NCBI GenBank assembly: GCA_030430165.1
Contig: JAUIGL010000004.1
Coordinates: 62,001 to 126,000, forward strand
Length of the DNA stretch: 64,000 nucleotides
Reading direction: 5' to 3'
Origin: a bacterium
GTDB taxonomy: Bacteria > Desulfobacterota > Binatia > HRBIN30 > CADEER01
Shown piece by piece: positions 1 to 8,815 of the stretch (positions within the stretch are counted from its first letter, which is position 1; every line of letters begins with the position of its first letter). Under the pieces are notes generated by a model that saw only the letters and a program-made list of their open reading frames with translations, was not told the origin of the DNA and made no database searches. The translations under genes were made by a program, and so were the position numbers.

Positions 1-666
1 GAGTGGCTCGGCGAGTTTCGCGATGACGTCGCCGGTTTCCTCTCGCGCGACGCGGTCAATGTTTGCGTCGAGGATGGTTGTACAGAGATCCCGCCGGTCG
101 AGGGCCGAACGTATCACGCCTTTGCCGATCCGTCGGGCGGTTCGCGGGACTCGTTCACAGCCGCAGTCAGTCACCGCGACGAGAACGGCTGCGCCGTGCT
201 CGACGCGGTGCGAGAGATCCGGCCTCCGTTCGATCCCGCAAGCGCCACGGCCGAGATTGCGGGTTTGTTTCAGCGCTACGGGCTTCGGTCGTGCCGCGGC
301 GACGCCTACGCGGGCGAGTGGGTGCCTTCGAGGTTTGCTGAGCATGGCGTCGAGTACCGGCGATCGGAAATGACCCGCTCGCAGATCTATCTCGAGGTGT
401 TGCCGATGGTGAACTCGCGGCAGGTTCGCTTGCTCGACCTACCGCGGCTCATCAACCAACTCTGCGGGCTCGAACGGCGGACCGGGCGCAGTGGCCGCGA
501 CGTCGTCGACCACTCGCCGAATAGCCATGACGACGTGGCGAACTCCGCCGCCGGTGCGCTGGTGCTCGCCTCCGGTGCGGGTGGGTACGTTCCGGTTGGC
601 GTGCCGATCCTGACGGGAAGGCACCGCAACGTTTTCGACATGGGTGGGCAGTCCGGATGGATGTGA
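1..666 (+). CDS. Phage terminase large subunit, C-terminal nuclease part (5' truncated by window)
   Basis: The frame is open from the first base, so only the C-terminal 221 residues are present and the ATPase motor lies upstream of the window. What remains matches the RNase H-like headful nuclease of TerL proteins. It has an early acidic motif FADPSGGSRDSF, a middle GDAYAGEW motif with the second Asp, and a terminal HDDVANS motif supplying the last acidic residues; these are the usual metal-binding positions. TerL cuts concatemeric phage DNA during packaging. The stop codon overlaps the start of a 48-residue ORF, and the tape measure gene follows at once. That places portal and capsid genes, if present, upstream. 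The family call is firm; whether the prophage is intact cannot be judged from this end. Confidence 0.88.
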   Translation, partial: EWLGEFRDDVAGFLSRDAVNVCVEDGCTEIPPVEGRTYHAFADPSGGSRDSFTAAVSHRDENGCAVLDAVREIRPPFDPASATAEIAGLFQRYGLRSCRGDAYAGEWVPSRFAEHGVEYRRSEMTRSQIYLEVLPMVNSRQVRLLDLPRLINQLCGLERRTGRSGRDVVDHSPNSHDDVANSAAGALVLASGAGGYVPVGVPILTGRHRNVFDMGGQSGWM

Positions 667-809
667 GGTGGCGCCGTTTTCGATGCGCCTGCGGATACCG
701 CTGGGAGACGCGCACGGCTGCCGAGCAGCCGGCGCGTCCGCTCTGTCAGTGCGAGCCAAATCAGGTGTCCGAGCAGTACGGGGATGTGGAGGTGAGGGAA
801 AATGACTGA
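663..809 (+). CDS. Small zinc-ribbon phage protein (48 aa)
   Basis: This GTG-started frame overlaps the terminase stop by four bases and runs eight bases into the tape measure gene, filling what otherwise looks like an intergenic gap. The product begins VRWRRFRCACGYRW and carries two CxC pairs (residues 8-10 and 28-30) about 18 residues apart, the layout of a small zinc ribbon. Small Cys-rich proteins are common among tail and head accessory genes of phages, but the sequence shows no specific function. Support comes from the exact packing between two certain genes and the paired cysteines. No strong ribosome site is visible, so it may be translated by coupling to the terminase gene. Confidence 0.6.
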   Translation: MRWRRFRCACGYRWETRTAAEQPARPLCQCEPNQVSEQYGDVEVREND

Positions 810-3800
810 CACGGTGAAGCTTCGCTACATCGTCACCGACGAGGGCACCATTAAGGTGCTCGACCGCGCCGGCAAGGAGCTGGGGGAGCTGGAGCAGGCA
901 ACCGAGCGGGCATCGCGCGCCGGGGTGTCTGGTTTCGGCCGCATGAACGGTGTTGCCGCGAACCTGTCGAAGACCCTCGGCACCCTCGGGGTCGCGGTCG
1001 CGGGCCTGCGGCTTGCCGGGATCGTCCGCGAGTCTCTCGACACGGTGGACTCGATGACGAAGCTTGCGCGGTCGGTGGGTGTGTCGGCCGGGGAGCTGTC
1101 GTCGTTTCGGGTCACCGCTGAGTTGTCGGGGACGAGCATCGAGCGCCTCGGGCGCGGGCTCGGGGTCCTCTCACAGCGGATGGCCGAAGCCGCCGCCGGT
1201 GGCGGGGCGGCGCGCGGCATCTTCCGCGCGCTGGACATCGATCTGCACGAGCTCGACGGGTCGCTTCGCAGTCCAGCCGATGCGCTGGTCGACTTTGCCG
1301 ATCGCTTCGAGCAGCTCGGGACCTCGACCGAAAGGACCGCGGCCGCCCAGGCCGTCTGGGGTAACCGGCTCGCCCTGGAGCTGATCCCGGCACTCGCCCA
1401 GGGAAGCCAGGCGATCGCCGAGCAGCGCGCCCAGGCTGAGCTCTTCGGCCTCGCGATCGATGAGGACATGGGCCGGCGCGTCGAGGCCGCCAACGACAGC
1501 CTGACGCTCTTGCGGCTCACCGCCACCGGGGTCACCCAGGGGCTCGCGGTCGCGCTTGCGCCGACGATCGAGTCCGTTGCGACATCGACACTGGTATGGG
1601 TCGAAGCCAACCGCGAGGTGATCGATTCGGACCTGCCGGCGTTCCTGCAGAACGTGAGCAACATCCTGGAGCTGATGGCGCCACTAGCCTCACTGGTCGC
1701 CTCCAGCATCAACGCGATCGGCCGCGGCGCCGGTGTGCTGAACCTCGCGCTCAAGGGCTCACCGATCGAAAGCGAGGGTCGCGCCGAACGCGACGCGCGG
1801 CTCGCGGTCGAGGGGCGGATCGACGCCGCTCGCGAGCGCATCAGCGCGCGCGCCGGCACGGTCGACCTGGCTGCGCTGCGCGAAGCATTCAACGCGAGCG
1901 CCAGCACGGACGCCGGCAGCAGCACCCTCAAGGACAACATCAGGGGCGTCCGCAGCGAAATCGACAAACTACAGTCCTCCCTCGAAACCCTCGACCCCAT
2001 CGCCGAGAAGACGAGCGAGGCCCTGACGCGCACGCTGTCGCTCGACCTCGGCCAGAGCTTCCGCCGGCTCACGACAGGCGGCGGCGACTTCGACATCGGC
2101 GAGGGCTTCAAGAACGCGCTCGGCGCTGCTGCCGCTGACGGCTTTGACGCATTCTTCGGCGAGAAGCTGAAGTTCGACTTCGAGGTCCAGCGCAACTTCG
2201 CAGAAGACCTCCCGTCGTTCTTCGAGGACGGCATGTCGAAGATCGTCGGCATCTTCCGCGGCACGACGGGCGAGCTGCAGAGCGAGGCGCAACGGAGCGC
2301 GCAGGGCATCAGCCGCGAGTTCGGCGCGGGGTTCGGTGACGTAGCCTCGGCCGGGCAGGGGCTCAGCTCGACGCTCGATGCGCTGGATCTGCAGGCGTTC
2401 AACCGGGTTGGGGCGGGGCGGTCGGTCGGGGTCGCGACCGATCCGACGTTTGGTCAGCGGTTCAGCGGGCCGGGGGCTGGTGCGTTTGCGAATCAATTTG
2501 GAGCACCCGTCGACCCCGCTGCGGGTGGTGGCAACGGCTTTGCCGGTGCCGCGGGCCTGGGCGCTGCCGCGCTCATCGGATTGGCTCCGCTGATCGAGGA
2601 CGCGCTGCGCCCGTCCGGTGTGGTCGACGCCGGACGGTTCGGCGCTCGGAGCACAATCAACGAGCCGGAGTTCGGTTTCGCGGACGCGACGGCTACCGTC
2701 GGGGCGTTCGGCTATCTGGTCGGTGGTCCGGTCGGGGGGATCGTCGGCGGGGTGGTCGGGGCGCTGGTTGGCCTGCTGATTGAGGAGTTCGCATCCTCGG
2801 TCAAGTCTCAGGGCGACATCGGCGGCGAGATCATCAACGAAATCGCCGCGAAGGATTCGCTGATCATCCAGCAACAGTATGTTACCGGCAACGGTCGAAC
2901 CGGGATCGATGCGGACTTCATTGACCGGACCCCGGGGCAGCGGGTGGAGTTCTTCACCGATCAGGGCTTCGCGAACGACATCCCGAACCTACGGCCATCG
3001 GATCGGCTGTTCGATAGGATCGTCTCCGACATCCTGAACCCGGAGCGGGCGCATGAGCGTCGCGTGCTCCTGCCGAACGGCAAGACCCAAATCGTGCCAG
3101 CCGGGCACGTTCTCGTCCGTCCGGGTAGGGCCGGGCCCGGCCCTAACGATACGTTCCTTGATTTCGCTCCGCCGAGCCGCGAGGCGTTCGACCAGGCGAA
3201 CGAAACCGGGCTGGCGGTGGGGGCATTGCTCGGCGAGGGGAACGCCAGCTTCACGCTGTCGCAGGCCAACCGCGTCTCGAACAATCTCCTGCTGTCGCAG
3301 ATCGAGTTCCCCGAAGAGATCAAGCGGCAGGGAAAGAAGCTGGCCGAGGCCGCGGGCTTCGATCTGTTCTCCGGCATCGAGCAGCTCGCCGCGAACTTCA
3401 CCCAGCGCGGAAACAACGGCGCGTTTCCCGCGGACTTTACCCGCGAGCAATTCGCCGCCTCGGTGGAAAAGGTCGTGGAGCTGTTCAGCGACGACATCCC
3501 GGCGGGCCTGGATGTCACGGCGCTTGCTATGGAGCACTTGGGGGAGCGCAGCGTCAACACCGGGGTGCTGCTCGAGGAGCTCGGCCGCCAGGTCGAGATC
3601 CTGGGGGAGCTCGAGACCGGCCTCGGGAACGGCCTGCGCGCAGGCGTGGCCGCCGGCCTCACCGAGCGATCCCCGGAGCAGGTGTTCGCCGTCACCGGGA
3701 GCATCACCGAAACCACCAAGGCCGTCGCCCGCCGCGGCTCCGCTTTCACGTCCGCGATTCAGACGGGCATCCGTGACAGCGTCACGACCGCCATCACCGA

Positions 3801-4548
3801 GGGCGTCTTCGATACGATCCAGGCCTCACCGGCGTGGGAAGCGCTGAACAACCAGGTGGCCGAGTCGGTTCGCTCGGGGGTCGGCTTCGCCGACATCCCC
3901 GGGCTCGCTGCCACGCTTATTTCTGACTCGGTCCCCGTGATCGAGGCAGCCCAGCAGTCGACGCAAGGCATCCTCGATGCGTTCAACGTCACCCCCACCA
4001 CCCTCTACGGCCGCGCCGACAGCATCGGTGACCGGGTTGATTCGTTTCGCTTCGGTCGCCTCACCCCCGAGGGCCAGCGCGATCAACTCCTGAACGAGCG
4101 CGAAGGCATCGGCGACCAGATCTTCGGCATCCTCGAGGGCGGGGTCACCGACAAGGAGAAGCCGCTGCTGGCCGACCTGTACGAAAGGCTCGGCGGGAAC
4201 GCGCTCGACACCGCCGGCCTGGCCGACCAGCTCTTCAACACCGAGACGCTGACCGGCGCTCGCAAGGCCGATGCGTTCGTCAATGAGCACCTGGGCGTGG
4301 CCGAGAGGGCCGAGGCGGGGCTCAACAACCTGGGGAACCTCCAGAACTCGATGGACGCAACCGCGGCGGCCACTGAAGCGAACACGACGGCCCTGTCGCG
4401 CACTTCCGAATCAACGATTCAGCTCGTCACGGCGACCGACCACCTGGCGCTGGTCGTCGCGACCAACAGCGGGCGCCTGGAGGAGCTGACCGAGGCAGTC
4501 ACCCGCGTCGCCAACGGTGCGGCGCTAACGCCGGGTGCCAACCGGTGA
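802..4548 (+). CDS. Phage tail tape measure protein (1248 aa)
   Basis: This large protein sets tail length in siphophages and myophages and is ejected with the DNA. The N-terminus (MTDTVKLRYIV) with an early amphipathic helical region, the following stretch typical of tape measure proteins (about residues 60-260, rich in Leu/Ala heptads with an 'AVWG' step), and the long alpha-helical body support the call. About residues 570-670 contain Gly/Ala-rich hydrophobic segments (for example VGGPVGGIVGGVVGALVGLL) that could cross a membrane during DNA delivery. The C-terminal 100 residues form a coiled-coil-like region. The start overlaps the 48-residue ORF upstream, and a small gene follows within 12 bases, so they look like one late operon. 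Confidence 0.88.
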   Translation: MTDTVKLRYIVTDEGTIKVLDRAGKELGELEQATERASRAGVSGFGRMNGVAANLSKTLGTLGVAVAGLRLAGIVRESLDTVDSMTKLARSVGVSAGELSSFRVTAELSGTSIERLGRGLGVLSQRMAEAAAGGGAARGIFRALDIDLHELDGSLRSPADALVDFADRFEQLGTSTERTAAAQAVWGNRLALELIPALAQGSQAIAEQRAQAELFGLAIDEDMGRRVEAANDSLTLLRLTATGVTQGLAVALAPTIESVATSTLVWVEANREVIDSDLPAFLQNVSNILELMAPLASLVASSINAIGRGAGVLNLALKGSPIESEGRAERDARLAVEGRIDAARERISARAGTVDLAALREAFNASASTDAGSSTLKDNIRGVRSEIDKLQSSLETLDPIAEKTSEALTRTLSLDLGQSFRRLTTGGGDFDIGEGFKNALGAAAADGFDAFFGEKLKFDFEVQRNFAEDLPSFFEDGMSKIVGIFRGTTGELQSEAQRSAQGISREFGAGFGDVASAGQGLSSTLDALDLQAFNRVGAGRSVGVATDPTFGQRFSGPGAGAFANQFGAPVDPAAGGGNGFAGAAGLGAAALIGLAPLIEDALRPSGVVDAGRFGARSTINEPEFGFADATATVGAFGYLVGGPVGGIVGGVVGALVGLLIEEFASSVKSQGDIGGEIINEIAAKDSLIIQQQYVTGNGRTGIDADFIDRTPGQRVEFFTDQGFANDIPNLRPSDRLFDRIVSDILNPERAHERRVLLPNGKTQIVPAGHVLVRPGRAGPGPNDTFLDFAPPSREAFDQANETGLAVGALLGEGNASFTLSQANRVSNNLLLSQIEFPEEIKRQGKKLAEAAGFDLFSGIEQLAANFTQRGNNGAFPADFTREQFAASVEKVVELFSDDIPAGLDVTALAMEHLGERSVNTGVLLEELGRQVEILGELETGLGNGLRAGVAAGLTERSPEQVFAVTGSITETTKAVARRGSAFTSAIQTGIRDSVTTAITEGVFDTIQASPAWEALNNQVAESVRSGVGFADIPGLAATLISDSVPVIEAAQQSTQGILDAFNVTPTTLYGRADSIGDRVDSFRFGRLTPEGQRDQLLNEREGIGDQIFGILEGGVTDKEKPLLADLYERLGGNALDTAGLADQLFNTETLTGARKADAFVNEHLGVAERAEAGLNNLGNLQNSMDATAAATEANTTALSRTSESTIQLVTATDHLALVVATNSGRLEELTEAVTRVANGAALTPGANR

Positions 4549-4559
4549 AGGGAGGAGCA

Positions 4560-4826
4560 ATGCAACCGAACCAAGAGAAGATCGAGCGCCTGACAGCAGG
4601 CGCGGAGCACGGCCGCAAGGCCGCAGCGAAACTCGGGGAAGCCGCCGACCACCTACTGGAGCTCGGGCGCTCGATGCTCGTCGTCGAGGAGTGGGACCCG
4701 GCCTACCAGCAGATGGAACGCATGGTTGGTGCCATCAGGGCCGTTCGCGACAACGTCACCAAGGGTATGGGCGAACTCGAGAACCTGCTCGAGGCCGCGC
4801 AGGCGGATACGCGGTGGGAGAACTAG
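4560..4826 (+). CDS. Small helical phage late protein (88 aa), function unknown
   Basis: The ATG at 4560 sits behind a strong GGGAGGAG ribosome site; an alternative GTG at 4545 overlaps the tape measure stop but lacks such a site. The product (MQPNQEKIERLTAGAEHG...) is hydrophilic and almost entirely helical, with alternating charged residues suggesting a coiled coil. It has no membrane segment or recognisable motif. Its place directly after the tape measure gene suggests a minor tail or tail-assembly role, which is inference from position only. Its TAG stop is shared, inside a CTAG, with the stop of the convergent gene on the other strand. I do not recognise the family. Confidence 0.65.
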   Translation: MQPNQEKIERLTAGAEHGRKAAAKLGEAADHLLELGRSMLVVEEWDPAYQQMERMVGAIRAVRDNVTKGMGELENLLEAAQADTRWEN

Positions 4827-5143
4827 GGCAGGGGGTCCCCAAAACCGAACGCCGTGACGTGCCCTGGGATGATCCAACATGTGTCCGCCCCAATGACCTC
4901 GCCGCCGGACCAAATCCGAACCCTACTCAGTCTGATCGGTGACTCGTCGGGGGGCGGTTCGCGGTGCCCGATATTGTCGAGGATGAAACCGACGACGGGG
5001 TCGAGCCCTTGCGATACCGTACCTGCGACATCGGCGCTCAGGATGTTCCCGTCGACGCAAACCCAGAAACGCGACTCGCTCGTAAGCTGCTGGTCGGATC
5101 CCGAGAGGTCCCTGAGTATCTCTGTTATGGGCTTGTTCTTCAT
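4823..5143 (-). CDS. Hypothetical protein (106 aa) of a leftward prophage cassette
   Basis: The leftward frame starts with ATG behind a good GGGAGAGG ribosome site that lies inside the end of the upstream zinc-ribbon gene; the ribbon gene's TAA directly abuts this ATG. The product (MKNKPITEILRDLSGSDQQL...) has a short helical N-terminus, then beta-rich sequence (FWVCVDGNILSADVAG, VRIWSGGEVIGADTCWIIPG), no signal peptide and no membrane segment. I do not recognise a family. Opposite orientation to the phage late genes and pairing with a zinc-ribbon gene suggest a lysogeny-expressed accessory (moron) pair. A toxin-antitoxin or host-takeover role is possible but not shown by the sequence. Confidence 0.6.
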   Translation of the reverse strand: MKNKPITEILRDLSGSDQQLTSESRFWVCVDGNILSADVAGTVSQGLDPVVGFILDNIGHREPPPDESPIRLSRVRIWSGGEVIGADTCWIIPGHVTAFGFGDPLP

Positions 5144-5296
5144 TTACCTCTCCCTTGCCCGATCCCAGTACGGCGATTTGCACTTCGGGCAAACGCGAGG
5201 CTTTTGGCTGACGTCCCGCGGCAGCCACTCGTGGCCGCATCGACTACACCGACAGCCCGTCAACTTCACCATCCCAACATCCGCTTTCCTCGCCAT
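5144..5296 (-). CDS. Small zinc-ribbon protein (50 aa), probably from a leaderless transcript
   Basis: The product begins MARKADVGMVKL and has the spacing CxCxxC-GHEW near residues 15-24, then CPKCKSPYWD near residues 36-45. This treble-clef-like small zinc ribbon matches a widespread group of short 'CxxCG-x-W...CPxC-x-S-x-x-WD' proteins found in archaea, mobile elements and toxin-antitoxin-like pairs; their function is mostly unknown. There is no ribosome site before the ATG, but a promoter-like sequence ends only six bases upstream, so the mRNA probably begins at or next to the start codon. The downstream 106-residue gene begins directly after the stop codon, so the two are co-expressed. 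Confidence 0.7.
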   Translation of the reverse strand: MARKADVGMVKLTGCRCSRCGHEWLPRDVSQKPRVCPKCKSPYWDRARER

Positions 5297-5302
5297 ATAA
5301 CT

Positions 5303-5332
5303 TTAGTAGGTCACCAGTACTGCCACCGTCAA
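5303..5332 (-). promoter_or_regulatory. Sigma-70-type promoter for the leftward zinc-ribbon cassette
   Basis: Reading leftward, a TTGACG -35 box (5332-5327) is followed after 18 bases by TACTAA (5308-5303). The ATG of the zinc-ribbon gene lies seven bases beyond the -10 box, so transcription would start at or within a base of the initiation codon. The absence of a Shine-Dalgarno sequence fits a leaderless message. Confidence 0.5.
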
Positions 5333-5368
5333 GGTAGGCCCGTAATAGGGGTTGCACGTCCGCGTTAG

Positions 5369-5391
5369 GTATATTACCACTAGTAGTATAC
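5369..5391. promoter_or_regulatory. Operator-like inverted repeat between divergent prophage genes
   Basis: Two nine-base arms, GTATATTAC and GTAGTATAC, form an inverted repeat with one mismatch around the five-base centre CACTA. It lies in an AT-rich pocket between the leftward zinc-ribbon cassette and the rightward 128-residue gene and overlaps a TATACT box (5387-5392) that could serve as the -10 of the rightward gene. This is what a repressor operator in a lysogeny region would look like; no repressor gene is identified in the window. Confidence 0.45.
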
Positions 5392-5410
5392 TAATCCACG
5401 GGAGGCCGAC

Positions 5411-5797
5411 ATGGCGAAGAAAGAGAAGCAATCGAAGAAGAGCCGCAAGGCGGCGAAGCAAGAGGCAGCAAAGCAAGAAGCGGCAAAGCGCGAAGCGGCG
5501 CGCGTGGCACAGGCGGTGCGGGTGTTCGCATGGACATTCGACCTCCTCGACGGGGCCGACAAGATCGATTGTCGCGACAAGTGCGACAGGCTCCTCAACC
5601 AGCTCGCCTCGGCCTTCAATGTTCCGCACGCGGCGTTCGCAATGATGATGATCGAGATGGGCTACTTTGACGGCCGCCTTAGCGTCGAGGACTTGGACGA
5701 GCTGCGCAATGCGGGAATGTGGGAGGCGACCAGGGAGCTTTGCGAGTCGTGGCGCTACGAGTGGTCGCCCAGTTACCGGCAGGAGGAGGTAGTGTAA
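5411..5797 (+). CDS. Lys/Ala-rich small protein upstream of integrase (128 aa)
   Basis: The ATG follows a GGGAGG ribosome site. The first 35 residues are a highly charged Lys/Glu/Ala helix (repeats of the type KQEAA) that could bind DNA or RNA non-specifically or form a coiled coil. The rest (about residues 38-128) is a compact helical region containing two Cys close together (DCRDKC) and an aromatic C-terminus. There is no signal peptide or membrane segment. The stop is followed after one base by the integrase start, so the two genes form an operon. An excisionase or accessory recombination factor would fit by position, but no winged-helix Xis signature is evident. Function unknown. Confidence 0.6.
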   Translation: MAKKEKQSKKSRKAAKQEAAKQEAAKREAARVAQAVRVFAWTFDLLDGADKIDCRDKCDRLLNQLASAFNVPHAAFAMMMIEMGYFDGRLSVEDLDELRNAGMWEATRELCESWRYEWSPSYRQEEVV

Positions 5798-5798
5798 G

Positions 5799-6944
5799 AT
5801 GGCATGTGTTCGGAAGCGCCGCGGCAAGTGGGTTGTCGACTTCAGGGACCATGAAGGCAGGCGCCGATGGGAAACGTACAACACGCGGAAGGAGGCTGAC
5901 GACGCGCTGTCAAAGCGCGTCGGTCAGCTCAATCGCGGTTCGTACAGGTCGCCGGCCCAGATCCCGCCGTTCGGCGATGTCGCGAAGGCCTGGCTTGCCG
6001 AGCGCCGCGAGGAGAGTCGGCACTCGTCCTACTCGGTGTGGGAGTCCCAGGTTACGCTCCACCTATTGCCGGCGTTCGAGCAGGTCAAAGTGAACGCGAT
6101 TACGCCGGCAATGGTGCGGACTTTCCGGTCCCAGAAGTCCGAAATCGGGCTCAGTAGGACCATGGTCAACAAGCTGGCGCAGACGCTTGGCTCGATTCTC
6201 GACATGGCGGTGGCGGACGAAGTGATCGAGCGAAACCCGGTCTTGCGTGTTCGTCGGCAGAAGAATCGGAACAGCGAGAAGCGGACGGCCGACGAGAAGG
6301 CGATTCGCGAGGACGAGGTATTGACCAACGAGGAGGTCGGCAAGCTGCTGGCCGAGGCCGAGCCCGGGCTGTTCCGCGCGTTCCTGATGACGGCAGCGCT
6401 CACGGGTTGTCGCAGCGGGGAGCTGCTGGCTCTCCGCTGGGATGAGGACGTGGATCTCGAGGCACGCACGCTGACCGTGCGCCGGTCGCTCACCTGGACG
6501 AAGTCACTCGAGCAACGCGGCGGTCCACCGGTGCCGGAATTCACACCGCCGAAGTCGGAAGCGTCCCGGCGAACAATCGAGCTGGCACCGCAGCTGGCGA
6601 CAGAGCTGAAGCGGTGGCGTCTGGCGTGTCCGAACGGCGTAGAGGCTCTGGTATTCCCCAAGCTCGACGGCGGTCCTCAGCATCGCTCCTACGTGACGCT
6701 ACGGGGCTTCAAGCCGGCGCTCGAGCGGGCAGGGCTGCGGAGCGTCAAGCTCCACAGCCTGCGCCACTCGTTCGCCTCGACGCTGATCATGCGGGGGGCA
6801 CCGGTAACGCAGGTTGCGCACCTACTGGGGCACAAGAAGCCGAGCGTGACGCTGGATGTCTACGCGAGATGGTTTCGACGGCTGGAGTCGGCGGATGCGC
6901 TCCGGGATGTTGCCGACTGCATGGTTGGGCGGCGAGACCACTAG
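5799..6944 (+). CDS. int: Phage tyrosine integrase (381 aa)
   Basis: This site-specific tyrosine recombinase probably integrates and excises the element. The N-terminal 50 residues (ACVRKRRGKWVVDFRDHEGR) resemble an arm-type DNA-binding beta-sheet domain, residues about 60-150 form the SAM-like core-binding domain, and about 170-370 the catalytic domain. The catalytic set is visible: Arg in TGCRSGELLALRW, HSLRHSFAS (H-x-x-R), LLGHKK and the nucleophile Tyr in DVYARW. Length and order are standard. Start codon and ribosome site AGGAGG lie inside or next to the end of the preceding gene. It ends convergently with the next leftward gene, both stops sharing one CTAG. Its position beside chromosomal regulatory genes suggests that the attachment site lies within a few hundred bases to the right. 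Confidence 0.93.
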   Translation: MACVRKRRGKWVVDFRDHEGRRRWETYNTRKEADDALSKRVGQLNRGSYRSPAQIPPFGDVAKAWLAERREESRHSSYSVWESQVTLHLLPAFEQVKVNAITPAMVRTFRSQKSEIGLSRTMVNKLAQTLGSILDMAVADEVIERNPVLRVRRQKNRNSEKRTADEKAIREDEVLTNEEVGKLLAEAEPGLFRAFLMTAALTGCRSGELLALRWDEDVDLEARTLTVRRSLTWTKSLEQRGGPPVPEFTPPKSEASRRTIELAPQLATELKRWRLACPNGVEALVFPKLDGGPQHRSYVTLRGFKPALERAGLRSVKLHSLRHSFASTLIMRGAPVTQVAHLLGHKKPSVTLDVYARWFRRLESADALRDVADCMVGRRDH

Positions 6945-7306
6945 CTGAACACTCGGTCGCAAGCGGGACAGAACCAGCCCTCGATCGTGTACCCCTTGTT
7001 CCAGTGGTCCTGGAGGCGCATTCGCTTGCTATCGCTATCGACGCAGCTCGGGCAGAACGGGCCGCTTGCTGGGTCGCGCGGCTTCTCGGTCCCTGGGAGT
7101 TCGCTCCAGTAGACGACACCATCGAACGCGAGTTCTCGCAGCCCGAGTCTCTGCTGGAGGGATTGGACAGCTTCTCGCAGTTCTAGATTGATCGTGCGGA
7201 GCTCCACCATCTCCTCCCGGAGTTCGATCACTTTCTCTTGGGCGTCGAGAGTTGCGCCCTTCTTCACAACCTCCCAGAGTTCGTTCATTCGCTCGATCGA
7301 GATCAT
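6941..7306 (-). CDS. Coiled-coil plus zinc-finger protein (121 aa), mobile-element associated
   Basis: I place the start at the ATG reading MISIERMNELW because it has an AGGGG ribosome site seven bases upstream; a longer frame to 7354 lacks one. Residues about 5-65 are a strong coiled coil (WEVVKKGATLDAQEKVIELREE...). The C-terminal 40 residues contain two CxxC knuckles, FCPSCVDSDSKR and WFCPACDRVF, forming a zinc ribbon. Short proteins with this coiled-coil-then-ribbon design occur near integrases and in genomic islands; their role is unknown to me. It faces the integrase and overlaps it by four bases at the stops. Confidence 0.7.
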   Translation of the reverse strand: MISIERMNELWEVVKKGATLDAQEKVIELREEMVELRTINLELREAVQSLQQRLGLRELAFDGVVYWSELPGTEKPRDPASGPFCPSCVDSDSKRMRLQDHWNKGYTIEGWFCPACDRVFS

Positions 7307-7411
7307 TAAATTACCCCTGGTAGCACAACGGTAGCAGAACAGCCGCGGATCCATTGCGGATCCGACCCCTTGGTCCCCTAAGTGCTCGAAACCCTTGGCA
7401 GCGACCGCGCC
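7307..7411. other. Short non-coding gap at the prophage/chromosome border
   Basis: No gene is supported here. The gap holds a seven-base inverted repeat (CGGATCC at 7346-7352 and GGATCCG at 7358-7364) and a D-arm-like stretch, GGTAGCACAACGGTAGC, near 7319-7335 that resembles part of a tRNA but lacks a matching T-arm and acceptor stem. It may be a decayed tRNA or the attachment-site region. Confidence 0.35.

Positions 7412-8807
<1,396 letters not shown>

Positions 8808-8815
<8 letters not shown>

Noticed and set aside
7310-7400. Possible tRNA gene (D-arm-like GGTAGCACAACGGTAGC and a stem near 7344-7360)
   Set aside because: No T-arm consensus, no complementary acceptor ends and no U at position 33; the central stem pairs better as a simple hairpin. 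At most a decayed tRNA or att-site fragment.
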